Shown here: positions 20,278 to 28,642 of the stretch, piece after piece
How positions within the stretch are numbered: the first letter of the stretch is position 1
Layout: the number at the start of each line of letters is the position of its first letter
Assembly: GCA_003331985.1 (NCBI GenBank)
Contig: QOQK01000004.1
Location: 1 to 64,000, forward strand
Source: PS1 clade bacterium
GTDB taxonomy: Bacteria > Pseudomonadota > Alphaproteobacteria > RS24
Length of the DNA: 64,000 nt
Reading direction: 5' to 3'
Made by a program: the position numbers and the translations under genes
The notes under the pieces: model-generated
Seen by the model: only the letters and a program-made list of their open reading frames with translations
Database searches by the model: none
Told to the model about the DNA's origin: nothing

Positions 20278-22323
20278 ATGTCGTCTATTAGAAAAATCCT
20301 TATTGCTAATCGCGGCGAAATTGCTGTCAGAATCATGCAGACCGCCCGGCGTCTTGGTATTTCAACAGTTGCTGTTTATTCGGATGCTGATGTCCAGGCG
20401 CCCCATGTTACGCTTGCTGACGAGGCTATTCGTATTGGGGCTGGGCCAGTGGGTGAAAGTTATCTTGTCATCGACAATATTCTTGATGCTGCGCGCCAGA
20501 CCAATGCCGATGCCATTCACCCCGGATATGGATTTTTATCTGAAAATGCTGATTTTGCCGAAGCAGTGCAAAAGGCGGGTTTGATTTTTATTGGCCCAGA
20601 TGCTGAAGCGATTTCATTAATGGGTAATAAAGCTGCCGCAAAGCGCAGAATGATTGAAGCTGGTGTCCCATGTGTGCCGGGTTATGAAGATGCCGATCAA
20701 TCTGATGAACGTCTTATAGAAGCGGCAAATGATATTAAGTTTCCCATTATGGTTAAGGCAGCCGCTGGGGGGGGTGGTCGTGGTATGCGGCTTGTTCAGG
20801 ATATGGATGAACTGAAAAACGCCCTTGTCACGGCTCGATCCGAGGCTGCAAATGCTTTTGGTTCAGATGAGCTTATTTTGGAAAAGGCGATAATCTATCC
20901 TCGCCACGTGGAAATACAGGTTTTTGCAGATCGGCATGGTCAGGTAGTTCATTTGGGTGAGCGGGACTGTTCAGTTCAACGCCGTCATCAAAAAGTGATT
21001 GAAGAGTCTCCTTGTCCTGTTATGACAGCTGAGTTGCGAGCAGATATGGGCGCAGCGGCTGTCGAAGCGGCACGGAATATAAATTATGTTGGGGCGGGAA
21101 CAGTTGAATTTCTTCTTGATCAGAGTGGGGCGTATTACTTTTTGGAGATGAATACGCGTTTGCAAGTCGAACATCCGGTGACCGAAATGGTTACTGGTTT
21201 GGATTTGGTCGAATTGCAAATCAAGGTTGCACAAGGTGAAACGTTAGACCTCAAGCAAGAAGATGTTTCCTTGGATGGTCATGCTATTGAGGTGCGGCTT
21301 TACGCTGAAGACCCGAATAATGATTTCATGCCAGCCACTGGTAAAATAGTGGCATGGCGCCCGGTCACTATGGATAATGTGCGTTTTGACGGCGGTGTCG
21401 TAGAGGGGCAGGATATTTCGCCTTTTTATGATCCTATGGTTGCTAAAGTTATTGCTTATGGAGATGACCGTGAGACTGCTCGCAAAAGACTTGTTGAAGC
21501 TTTGCGCCAAACAGCACTTCTCGGACCGGCAACGAACAGAGACTTTCTTGTTACCTGTCTTGAAAAAGAAACCTTTATTAAAGGTGAGGCGACGACTGCA
21601 TTTATTGGTGAGATTTTTGGTGAAACCGGTTATACGGCTGAGCCTGTAAGTAATGAGACGGTAGCCTTACAGGGAGTGCTTCATTTTATTCATGATAGAG
21701 GGCAGGCTTTAGATCGTGCCATATCTGTCCCGGATGCGCTGAAAAACTTTTCAACCACAGGCGACTTGCAAACACCTTATAGTTTGCTTATTGGGGAGGA
21801 GATTTTTGACCTCACAGTTTCAAGTGCTCAAGCTGGGTCCTATCAAGTTGATATTACCTTTGAAGAGGGGGCGGAAACGATTCTTGTTGAAACACATGAT
21901 GATGAACAGGTGACGCCGGATGTATCGCTTTCTTTCAACGTAAATAATAAAATTTTTAAGAGCCGAGCCGTTTTTGACGCTAATGTGCTGTTTCATGCGA
22001 TGCAATCTGCGGATACAGCAATATTTTTATCGAGCATCAATCAATTGCATGTGACTGATGATGGGGCAGACGGTTCTGCAGGGGGCTTGGTTACTGCACC
22101 ACTACATGGTCGTGTCATTGAAGTGTTTGTTAAGGTCGGTGACAAGGTTGAAGAAGGTCAAAAGCTTGCAGTTGTTGAAGCTATGAAAATGCAGCATGAA
22201 ATATTTTCTGAAGTAGAAGGCGATGTCATTGATGTTAGAATTGTTTCTGACCAACAAGTTAGCGTGAATGATCTAATGATTGAGATTGCCGAAGAAGATG
22301 CCGGTGATAAGGAAGACGCCTGA
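20278..22323 (+). CDS. acyl-CoA carboxylase biotin carboxylase/BCCP (alpha) subunit
   Basis: IRKILIANRGEIAVRIMQTARRLGI, GGGGRGMR, EMNTRLQVEHPVTEMVTGLDLVE, C-terminal biotinyl VVEAMKMQHE. Confidence 0.95.
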   Translation: MSSIRKILIANRGEIAVRIMQTARRLGISTVAVYSDADVQAPHVTLADEAIRIGAGPVGESYLVIDNILDAARQTNADAIHPGYGFLSENADFAEAVQKAGLIFIGPDAEAISLMGNKAAAKRRMIEAGVPCVPGYEDADQSDERLIEAANDIKFPIMVKAAAGGGGRGMRLVQDMDELKNALVTARSEAANAFGSDELILEKAIIYPRHVEIQVFADRHGQVVHLGERDCSVQRRHQKVIEESPCPVMTAELRADMGAAAVEAARNINYVGAGTVEFLLDQSGAYYFLEMNTRLQVEHPVTEMVTGLDLVELQIKVAQGETLDLKQEDVSLDGHAIEVRLYAEDPNNDFMPATGKIVAWRPVTMDNVRFDGGVVEGQDISPFYDPMVAKVIAYGDDRETARKRLVEALRQTALLGPATNRDFLVTCLEKETFIKGEATTAFIGEIFGETGYTAEPVSNETVALQGVLHFIHDRGQALDRAISVPDALKNFSTTGDLQTPYSLLIGEEIFDLTVSSAQAGSYQVDITFEEGAETILVETHDDEQVTPDVSLSFNVNNKIFKSRAVFDANVLFHAMQSADTAIFLSSINQLHVTDDGADGSAGGLVTAPLHGRVIEVFVKVGDKVEEGQKLAVVEAMKMQHEIFSEVEGDVIDVRIVSDQQVSVNDLMIEIAEEDAGDKEDA

Positions 22324-23126
22324 TGCAGCAATTATCTAATGACTTACGTGATGAGTCCGAGGCGCTTTCTCGGATTATGGCTGATTTATCAGATGATGAT
22401 TTCACCACCCCAACAGGTTTTAAGAATTGGACTTTCAACGATATTCTTGAACATTTGCATATCTGGAATGTAGCGGCCTATGAGAGCTATGCTGACGAGG
22501 CAGCTTTTGATGCCTATGTTGATAAAGTTAAGGCTGATGTCATGGCGGGTAATCTCAAGAAATTTGAAAGGTCATATATTAACGGACTTGCGGGACAGGC
22601 GCTTTTAAATGCATGGCGTGAGTATTATATCAAAATGACCGATGCATTTGCTGAACTTGATCCAAAACATCGTGTTAAATGGATTGGTCCTGATATGAGT
22701 GTGCGTTCAAGTATTACCGCTCGATTAATGGAAACATGGGCGCATGGTCTCGCTATTTATGATGCGCTAGGTGTTGTGCGTCAGGATGGTGACCGGATAA
22801 AAAATATAGTGGTTCTTGGTATCAACACATTTAAATGGAGTTTCCAGGTTAAGGGGCAAACTCCTCCGGGGCCAATACCCTATATTGAATTAATAGCCCC
22901 ATCCGGGGAGATCTGGCAATTTGGCGAATTAAGCGATGTCTCTGCTGTGACAGGAACTGCTAGTGAATTTTGTCAGGTCGTGACGCAAACCCGAAATATA
23001 TCAGACACAAATTTAAAACTTATCGGTCCTGTCTCAGAGGCTTGGATGAGCCATGCACAATGCTTTGCCGGGCCACCTGAAATCCCGCCGGTGAAAAATA
23101 CACGTTTTACGAAAACGTCGGCCTAA
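22323..23126 (+). CDS. TIGR03084-like protein (DinB/mycothiol maleylpyruvate isomerase-like fold)
   Basis: Duplicated DinB-like pattern: LSDDDFTTPTGFKNWTFNDILEHLHIWN, MSVRSSITARLMETWAHGLAIYDALG. Confidence 0.75.
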   Translation: MQQLSNDLRDESEALSRIMADLSDDDFTTPTGFKNWTFNDILEHLHIWNVAAYESYADEAAFDAYVDKVKADVMAGNLKKFERSYINGLAGQALLNAWREYYIKMTDAFAELDPKHRVKWIGPDMSVRSSITARLMETWAHGLAIYDALGVVRQDGDRIKNIVVLGINTFKWSFQVKGQTPPGPIPYIELIAPSGEIWQFGELSDVSAVTGTASEFCQVVTQTRNISDTNLKLIGPVSEAWMSHAQCFAGPPEIPPVKNTRFTKTSA

Positions 23127-23160
23127 TCAATTAGACGGGCTTGCTTAATAGGAGTTGAAA

Positions 23161-23934
23161 ATGGACTTAAAAGATAAGGTTGCAATCATTACAGGCGGGG
23201 CATCTGGCCTTGGCGAGGCGACACTTAGAAGGTTTGTTACGCAAGGTACGAAATGTGCGATATTTGATATGAATGAGGAACGTGGCGCGGCCCTCGTAGA
23301 AGAGTTGGGCGATAATGTTATTTACCAGCAGGTAAATGTCACTGATGAGGCTTCTGTAAGCGCGGCGATACAAGGTGTTGAAACTGCTTTTGGTCCAGCT
23401 CATATTTGTTGTAATTATGCCGGTATTGCCTGGGCTGCTAAGACATATCATCCCAAAAACGGCCCGCACCCACTTGAAGATTTTAAGCGTGTTATAGATG
23501 TAAACCTCATCGGTACGTTTAATGTGGCGCGTCTTGCAGCCGAGTCGATGATGAAAAATGATCCAATTACTGATGATGGTCAGCGTGGTGTGATTATCAA
23601 CACCGCGTCAGTTGCGGGTTATGAAGGTCAAATCGGTCAGGTAGCTTATAGTGCGACAAAGGGTGGGGTTATAGGTATGACAATCGTCATTGCTCGCGAT
23701 TTGGCTGAGCTTGGTATTCGCTGCAATACAATTGTACCCGGCCTTATTCATACGCCTATGTTTGATACTCTGCCGGAAAATATTTTCCAAGCTTTGGAAA
23801 ACTCAGTGCTCAATCCACAACGCCTTGGTAAACCTGATGAGATTGCTAAAACGGCGCAGTATCTCGTTGAAAATGATTACGTTAATGGCGAATGCATCCG
23901 CATGGATGGCGGTATTAGAATGACACCGCGATAG
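23161..23934 (+). CDS. SDR family oxidoreductase (3-hydroxyacyl-CoA dehydrogenase type-2/HSD10-like)
   Basis: TGGASGLGEA, CNYAGIAWAAKTYH, NTASVAGYEGQIGQVAYSATKGG (YxxxK). Confidence 0.88.
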   Translation: MDLKDKVAIITGGASGLGEATLRRFVTQGTKCAIFDMNEERGAALVEELGDNVIYQQVNVTDEASVSAAIQGVETAFGPAHICCNYAGIAWAAKTYHPKNGPHPLEDFKRVIDVNLIGTFNVARLAAESMMKNDPITDDGQRGVIINTASVAGYEGQIGQVAYSATKGGVIGMTIVIARDLAELGIRCNTIVPGLIHTPMFDTLPENIFQALENSVLNPQRLGKPDEIAKTAQYLVENDYVNGECIRMDGGIRMTPR

Positions 23935-23968
23935 GATTTTTGAATATCAGTTTTATATTTCAAAGATT

Positions 23969-24514
23969 TTATTCATATTTTTTATCCTGGTGCTTACGAA
24001 GTCTTTCTTTAGGCGCAAGCCAATTGCGCCCACCACGGTGGCGACCATCTCTCAGACGAAGCATATCTGCAATACGCACTCTGGTCTCTTGTCCTGACAC
24101 TTGGATAAGTTGTTGTAAAACAACATTGAGATGAAGGCTTAATGCTCGTTCTTGGCGTAACAAATTTTCTGACATTATTTGCAGTTCAGTTTTATCTATC
24201 GCATCACCTTGAATGTAAGCGATGACATCTTCTCTTTCTTTGAAATAGGTTTTGAATAGCACTGCGCTTTGTTTCCTGTTTTGTTTAAAAACCTCGCGTA
24301 CAGCCTGTCGATCATCTGCATTGATGCGTTTTAGAAATCTTTTTTCTAGCCTTTCCACACTTTTTATTTTTTCAGTATTATCGGTTGGTTGACCCTGTAT
24401 AAAAAAACTAATCCCTGCGCCAAGTACAAAGAAATTTGCGGCAAGAGAAAACAGGAGCACAATGATGAAAATATTACGTTTTCGTTTGCTGATTTGGAAA
24501 AGCGTGGGGTTCAT
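23969..24514 (-). CDS. putative periplasmic heavy-metal sensor/resistance protein (CnrX/Spy-like) with N-terminal TM
   Basis: One N-terminal TM (FIIVLLFSLAANFFVLGAGISFFI) followed by charged helical domain typical of metal-resistance periplasmic proteins; ECF context. Confidence 0.65.
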   Translation of the reverse strand: MNPTLFQISKRKRNIFIIVLLFSLAANFFVLGAGISFFIQGQPTDNTEKIKSVERLEKRFLKRINADDRQAVREVFKQNRKQSAVLFKTYFKEREDVIAYIQGDAIDKTELQIMSENLLRQERALSLHLNVVLQQLIQVSGQETRVRIADMLRLRDGRHRGGRNWLAPKERLRKHQDKKYE

Positions 24515-24527
24515 GATCTGCTCCAGT

Positions 24528-24995
24528 TTAATCCCATGAACTTAAAGGGTTGATTTCAAGGAAAGCGAAGCTTTGTTCGCTGTAAGTGGAGGTAATTGTG
24601 TCCAAAGGCAGATAGGGAAGGCTGAACATGCCCGCTGCTAAACAGGCACATAGCATGAAGCAGGCTGCTACGGATTGAATGGATGATCCCATTAAAGGAT
24701 GTTGATTTCCTGAGTACATTTGTTGAGGTAGGTGTGTGGCCTCGGAGACAATTTTATATTGAAGGCTCGAGAAATCCACAGACTTGATGGTAGTTTTGTG
24801 AATATCCTCCAACACATCATCCAGCTCTTTTTCAAAAGAGATGAATTTTTGAGCTTCTTTATTATCGCTACTATAGGCCAGCGCCCAATTGCGGCTATCT
24901 TCGGGCCATTTTGCAATATTGCTACCATGGGCAGATATAAGCGTTTTGAATCTATGCATATCCAAAGATATGGTGTTTGTCTTATCGTCAGTCAT
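24528..24995 (-). CDS. hypothetical single-TM protein, putative anti-sigma factor
   Basis: 155 aa; cytosolic N-terminal part, one TM (SVAACFMLCACLAAGMFSL) and short periplasmic tail; immediately downstream of ECF sigma gene. Confidence 0.55.
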   Translation of the reverse strand: MTDDKTNTISLDMHRFKTLISAHGSNIAKWPEDSRNWALAYSSDNKEAQKFISFEKELDDVLEDIHKTTIKSVDFSSLQYKIVSEATHLPQQMYSGNQHPLMGSSIQSVAACFMLCACLAAGMFSLPYLPLDTITSTYSEQSFAFLEINPLSSWD

Positions 24996-25033
24996 TTCTG
25001 TTCATGTCTCCCCAATTACTGATAGGTGTCCTC

Positions 25034-25585
25034 TCAGTATAATTCCTCATAGTTTTTATTTAATACAGTGTGCAGTTTCTTTCTGGCGCGGCGTAAAAGT
25101 GACTCCAATGCCGCTAAACTCAACCCCAGCGAGTCAGCAGCCTCTTGTTGCCTCATCTCAAAAAAGTAAACAAGCTGGATAGCGTCACGCTGTTCGCTCG
25201 TTAAATTGCCTAATGCTTCTTCTATTTGTCTTTTTCTATCTTTGGTTTCCAAAGTTTGAAGGGCGTTATCGGCACCATCTGGAATTTCTGGAACATCTTC
25301 TATATCGGTCATGGGTTTGCGCCGCCTTAGCATATCAATCGAGCGGTTAACGCAAACACGGTAAAGCCATGTGCTGATTTTGGCTTCGGCTTCCCATTTA
25401 GGTGCATTTTGCCAGAGACGGGTAAATACATCCTGTGCCACTTCTTCAGCGTCACTAGGGTGCTTTAATCTCTGCAATGCTATCGCATAAACCATCTTCA
25501 AATGCCTTGAGGTCAGCAGATTGAAGGCCATCTGGTCGCCTTCAGCAATTGCAGACATTAAGTCTTCGTCGCTGGGTTCAGACAA
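25034..25585 (-). CDS. ECF-type RNA polymerase sigma factor
   Basis: sigma2 (HPSDAEEVAQDVFTRLWQNAPKWEAEAKISTWLYRVCVNRSIDMLRRRKP) and sigma4 (LTSEQRDAIQLVYFFEMRQQEAADSLGLSLAALESLLRRARKKL). Confidence 0.95.
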   Translation of the reverse strand: MSEPSDEDLMSAIAEGDQMAFNLLTSRHLKMVYAIALQRLKHPSDAEEVAQDVFTRLWQNAPKWEAEAKISTWLYRVCVNRSIDMLRRRKPMTDIEDVPEIPDGADNALQTLETKDRKRQIEEALGNLTSEQRDAIQLVYFFEMRQQEAADSLGLSLAALESLLRRARKKLHTVLNKNYEELY

Positions 25586-25602
25586 GACTGGCCTCCTTAG
25601 TG

Positions 25603-25953
25603 CTAGTGGCGACCTTCCTTCTCTTCCATTTTTTTGACGCGTCTATCTTTTTTATCCAGATATCCATTATTGTCGCGGTCCATTTTTTCAAATTTTGCGG
25701 CATGGAAAATTTTCAGCTCATTGTGCTGGATCACACCGTCATTATTTTTATCCATCTTAGCAAATTGCTGGTCAATTTTGGCAGCAAATTCCTGTTGCGT
25801 GACTTTGCCGTCTTTATTCGCATCCATAGCTTTCAAACGGATTGGCGTTGCATAGGCTGAATTACTAAAGCTTATTATCATTACCACTAAAACAACCAGG
25901 GTAATCAAACGCTTTGTAAAAATTTCAAACTTAAAAGACATTTTTTTCTCCAT
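25603..25953 (-). CDS. secreted/periplasmic EF-hand protein
   Basis: Signal peptide then three EF-hand-like loops: DANKDGKVTQQEF, DKNNDGVIQHNEL, DRDNNGYLDKKD. Confidence 0.85.
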   Translation of the reverse strand: MEKKMSFKFEIFTKRLITLVVLVVMIISFSNSAYATPIRLKAMDANKDGKVTQQEFAAKIDQQFAKMDKNNDGVIQHNELKIFHAAKFEKMDRDNNGYLDKKDRRVKKMEEKEGRH

Positions 25954-25989
25954 TAGTTAATCCAATTTATTAAACGCAACGTAAATTGA

Positions 25990-26079
25990 ATATCCGTCTC
26001 CCAAGACGGTCTGTGTGTTAAACCCTCACACACATATCCCTGAACTTCACCCTGCTGATACGTCAGCAGGGTTTTTTTT
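25990..26079 (+). ncRNA. candidate small RNA (three hairpins, last one a Rho-independent terminator)
   Basis: CCGTCT-CCCA-AGACGG (25994-26009), TGTGTG..CACACA (26012-26032), CCCTGCTGA-TACG-TCAGCAGGG+T8 (26050-26079); no + strand gene upstream to need this terminator. Confidence 0.35.
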
Positions 26080-26766
26080 GTTTCGGATAATAGGAGATGC
26101 TTGAAGCAATATGGCTTGCATGCTGCGCCGCGCATTTTGAGGCTCATAATTTATGATGGCGCGAACGGCGGCTTCATGGGCTGTAAGACATAAATAGTTA
26201 TATCTTTCCGTATGGTCAAAGAGCAATTTAAGACAGGTTTTTGCTAAAATACGGTGGCTATTGAAGAAGCGATTGTGGCAATTCGCCAAAATGCGGTCAA
26301 TAAAAGCGGCTTCCGCCTCATGGCTTGATGCTGGCGTGTTGGCGAGTTTAAGTGATTGAAATAACTCAGATATTCTCTGTCGTTCGGCTGCTTGTGCGCG
26401 AGAAGCGGTAAGTGCGGCGGCACCAGGTTCAATAGCAAGGCGGATATCAATCATTTCTACCAGAAGAGGTTCAAGACGACCGCTTGTAGTGGTATCGGTG
26501 AGCCAGTTTAGGATATCTGAGTCTAACATGGCCCATTTATCTGAATCATTTACAAATGTTCCGGCTTTTGGGACAGCTTTCACCAGCCCTTTGGCTCCTA
26601 ATATGCGTAAAGCTTCTCGTAAAATAGTTCTGGAAATGCCGAGTGTCTCGCACATGACCTGATCATTTGGTAAAACCTGCCCGATAGACAGTTTTCCTCT
26701 CACAATTTGCTTTCCAATGGTCTCGGCAGCAATATCAGTTCGCCGTTTAGAGGTATTTTTTTCCAT
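26047..26766 (-). CDS. FadR-subfamily GntR transcriptional regulator (FCD domain)
   Basis: IGKQIVRGKLSIGQVLPNDQVMCETLGISRTILREALRILGAKGLVKAVPKAGTFV wHTH; FCD C-terminal domain. Confidence 0.92.
   Translation of the reverse strand: MEKNTSKRRTDIAAETIGKQIVRGKLSIGQVLPNDQVMCETLGISRTILREALRILGAKGLVKAVPKAGTFVNDSDKWAMLDSDILNWLTDTTTSGRLEPLLVEMIDIRLAIEPGAAALTASRAQAAERQRISELFQSLKLANTPASSHEAEAAFIDRILANCHNRFFNSHRILAKTCLKLLFDHTERYNYLCLTAHEAAVRAIINYEPQNARRSMQAILLQASPIIRNKKNPADVSAG
26050..26079 (+). terminator. strong Rho-independent terminator reading rightward
   Basis: 9-bp perfect GC-rich stem, TACG tetraloop, T8 tract. Confidence 0.8.
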
Positions 26767-26813
26767 AAGTAATAATAAATATTACTTTATAATTTTATGC
26801 AAGAATTTTTGGT

Positions 26814-27674
26814 CTATTTTTTATCGCGAATCATAAATGAAAGGAATTCTCTGTACCTTTCAACCCGACCGCGCTCTTCAGAAAAGATATCATTATAAGT
26901 TTTATGGTTTTCCGCCGTATCATTTTGGAATTTTGAGACCAAAAGCTCCAATTCGCTTCTTGTTGTAGCAATTTCCTGATAAATACGGTCAATTTCCTGA
27001 TTAATACTGGCTTTTCGAGAGGTGATTTTTTTCTCTAAAGAACCTAAGGAAGAATGCATTTCCTCAACAAGTCCGTCTACGGATAGCGCCATTTTACCAA
27101 TAAGGCTTTCTGTGGCTTCCAGTGTATCCCCATGCTCAGACTTCAACTCTGCCAGTGTATCGCGCATCCGTAAGGATAAATACGCCATATCGTTGTCCAG
27201 AAATTTGTCAAAAGGTTCATCTGCTGTCATATCAGAGGATATATCAGGATTATCTTCTACTGAAAGAGGGTCTGACATAACCTCAGCTTCGCTCAGATTA
27301 TCAGCGTTTTGATCATCCAATGCCGCCATATTGTCTAGATTAGGTGGTGCATCAAATGCAGCGCCAGATATAAATGGAATTTCAGCTTCAGTCAGAGGCG
27401 TATCACTTTGACTACCACCAGGTATATCGCCTGCTAAATCTGCAGCAATTTCCGCAGCAAGGGCAGCTTCAAGACCTTCATCAAGATTATCGGTTGGTGT
27501 TTCTTCTGAATGAACTTGCGTATCCGCGTCATTTTCATCCGCATCAACATCAGCCGAGGTTCCCTCTAGCGGGGTGTCACGTTCATCATCAAGTTTATTA
27601 TTTTCGAGAATATCGTTAATGGCATCAGCGATTTCTGCCATCTTCCGGAACTCTTCTTCTTCTGATTGACTCAT
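26814..27674 (-). CDS. hypothetical acidic protein with C-terminal coiled coil
   Basis: 286 aa, very acidic N-terminal half, C-terminal heptad-rich region (SLIGKMALSVDGLVEEMHSSLGSLEKKITSRKASINQEIDRIYQEIATTRSELELLVSKF). Confidence 0.6.
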   Translation of the reverse strand: MSQSEEEEFRKMAEIADAINDILENNKLDDERDTPLEGTSADVDADENDADTQVHSEETPTDNLDEGLEAALAAEIAADLAGDIPGGSQSDTPLTEAEIPFISGAAFDAPPNLDNMAALDDQNADNLSEAEVMSDPLSVEDNPDISSDMTADEPFDKFLDNDMAYLSLRMRDTLAELKSEHGDTLEATESLIGKMALSVDGLVEEMHSSLGSLEKKITSRKASINQEIDRIYQEIATTRSELELLVSKFQNDTAENHKTYNDIFSEERGRVERYREFLSFMIRDKK

Positions 27675-27856
27675 TTAAAAACCGTTACTGACATCAAATT
27701 CAACAAAATATCTGATGAATCGATATTAAAACTATAATAACACTATACAATAGATAAGATTCGTCAAAATTATGCCTAAAGAGTTATTTATTTTCAGCGT
27801 GGCATTTTATGAAATAATAAAAAAGCCGGAACACAAACCCTAGGGAAGACACTCGA

Positions 27857-28642
27857 ATGTCTGCGACTGAAACTAAAGATATGACCGATACAATTTTACA
27901 AAACCAGCTTGCATCTCACCCAGATAGTGATCTGGACACTAATTTAGACAGTTCAATTCCTCCTCAATCGGGCCAAGCCGCTTTTCCCACTGGTGGTCGC
28001 GCTTTGGCGAACCTTTTATTGATGGAGCATGATTTCCGCCGTGCGAGATATAAGAGGGAAATCGCGAATATATTAGCCACCAGACTGGATGGGTTTACCC
28101 ATTGTGATGGCGTAATTGTTTGGGTCAAAAAAAACAAAGGTAGCGATGTTATTATGTCTCGACTTGAGGGAAGTCAGCTCAAAACGATAAAAGATAAGAA
28201 TCTTGAAAAATGGGCCAAAAAGCTTTCTTCGTGGATGGATAAAACAAATGCACCAGCCGGCGAATTGGATACAGAGACAATCCCTGCAAAGATTTTTGAC
28301 CTTTGGCCGGATATATTTCCACTGGAGGGGTTTCATGTCCCCCTCAATTGTCCCGGTAAAGGTCGAGCAGGGGGTGTGCTATTAATGCGCAGCCAACCTT
28401 GGGGCGAGGCTATAAAAATTATGCTTCAAAAATTGGGTGAAGCAGCGGGTTATAGCCTGAAAGCTCTTGAACTGGGGATTTATAATAAAACTGCTTCAAA
28501 TTTACCCTTGTTACTTGGGTTGCTGGGAGTTGCCACCCTTTTGTCAGGCACAGCGTTGACAGTTATGGATATTATTCCAACACCGGATTATCTTCAGCCG
28601 GCAATCCATTTACTCAAGGATTTGACGGGTCTTGGCATTTAG
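27857..28642 (+). CDS. hypothetical protein with C-terminal TM segment
   Basis: 261 aa ORF with own start, C-terminal hydrophobic stretch LPLLLGLLGVATLLSGTALTVMDII. Confidence 0.6.
   Translation: MSATETKDMTDTILQNQLASHPDSDLDTNLDSSIPPQSGQAAFPTGGRALANLLLMEHDFRRARYKREIANILATRLDGFTHCDGVIVWVKKNKGSDVIMSRLEGSQLKTIKDKNLEKWAKKLSSWMDKTNAPAGELDTETIPAKIFDLWPDIFPLEGFHVPLNCPGKGRAGGVLLMRSQPWGEAIKIMLQKLGEAAGYSLKALELGIYNKTASNLPLLLGLLGVATLLSGTALTVMDIIPTPDYLQPAIHLLKDLTGLGI

Noticed and set aside
23161-23934. NYAG instead of NNAG in the SDR
   Set aside because: HSD10-like SDRs commonly vary here (e.g. NCAG) and the catalytic Ser-Tyr-Lys set is intact.
25953-26147. 64-aa ORF on - strand between EF-hand gene and GntR gene
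   Set aside because: Overlaps the GntR 3' end and the hairpin region; composition looks non-coding.
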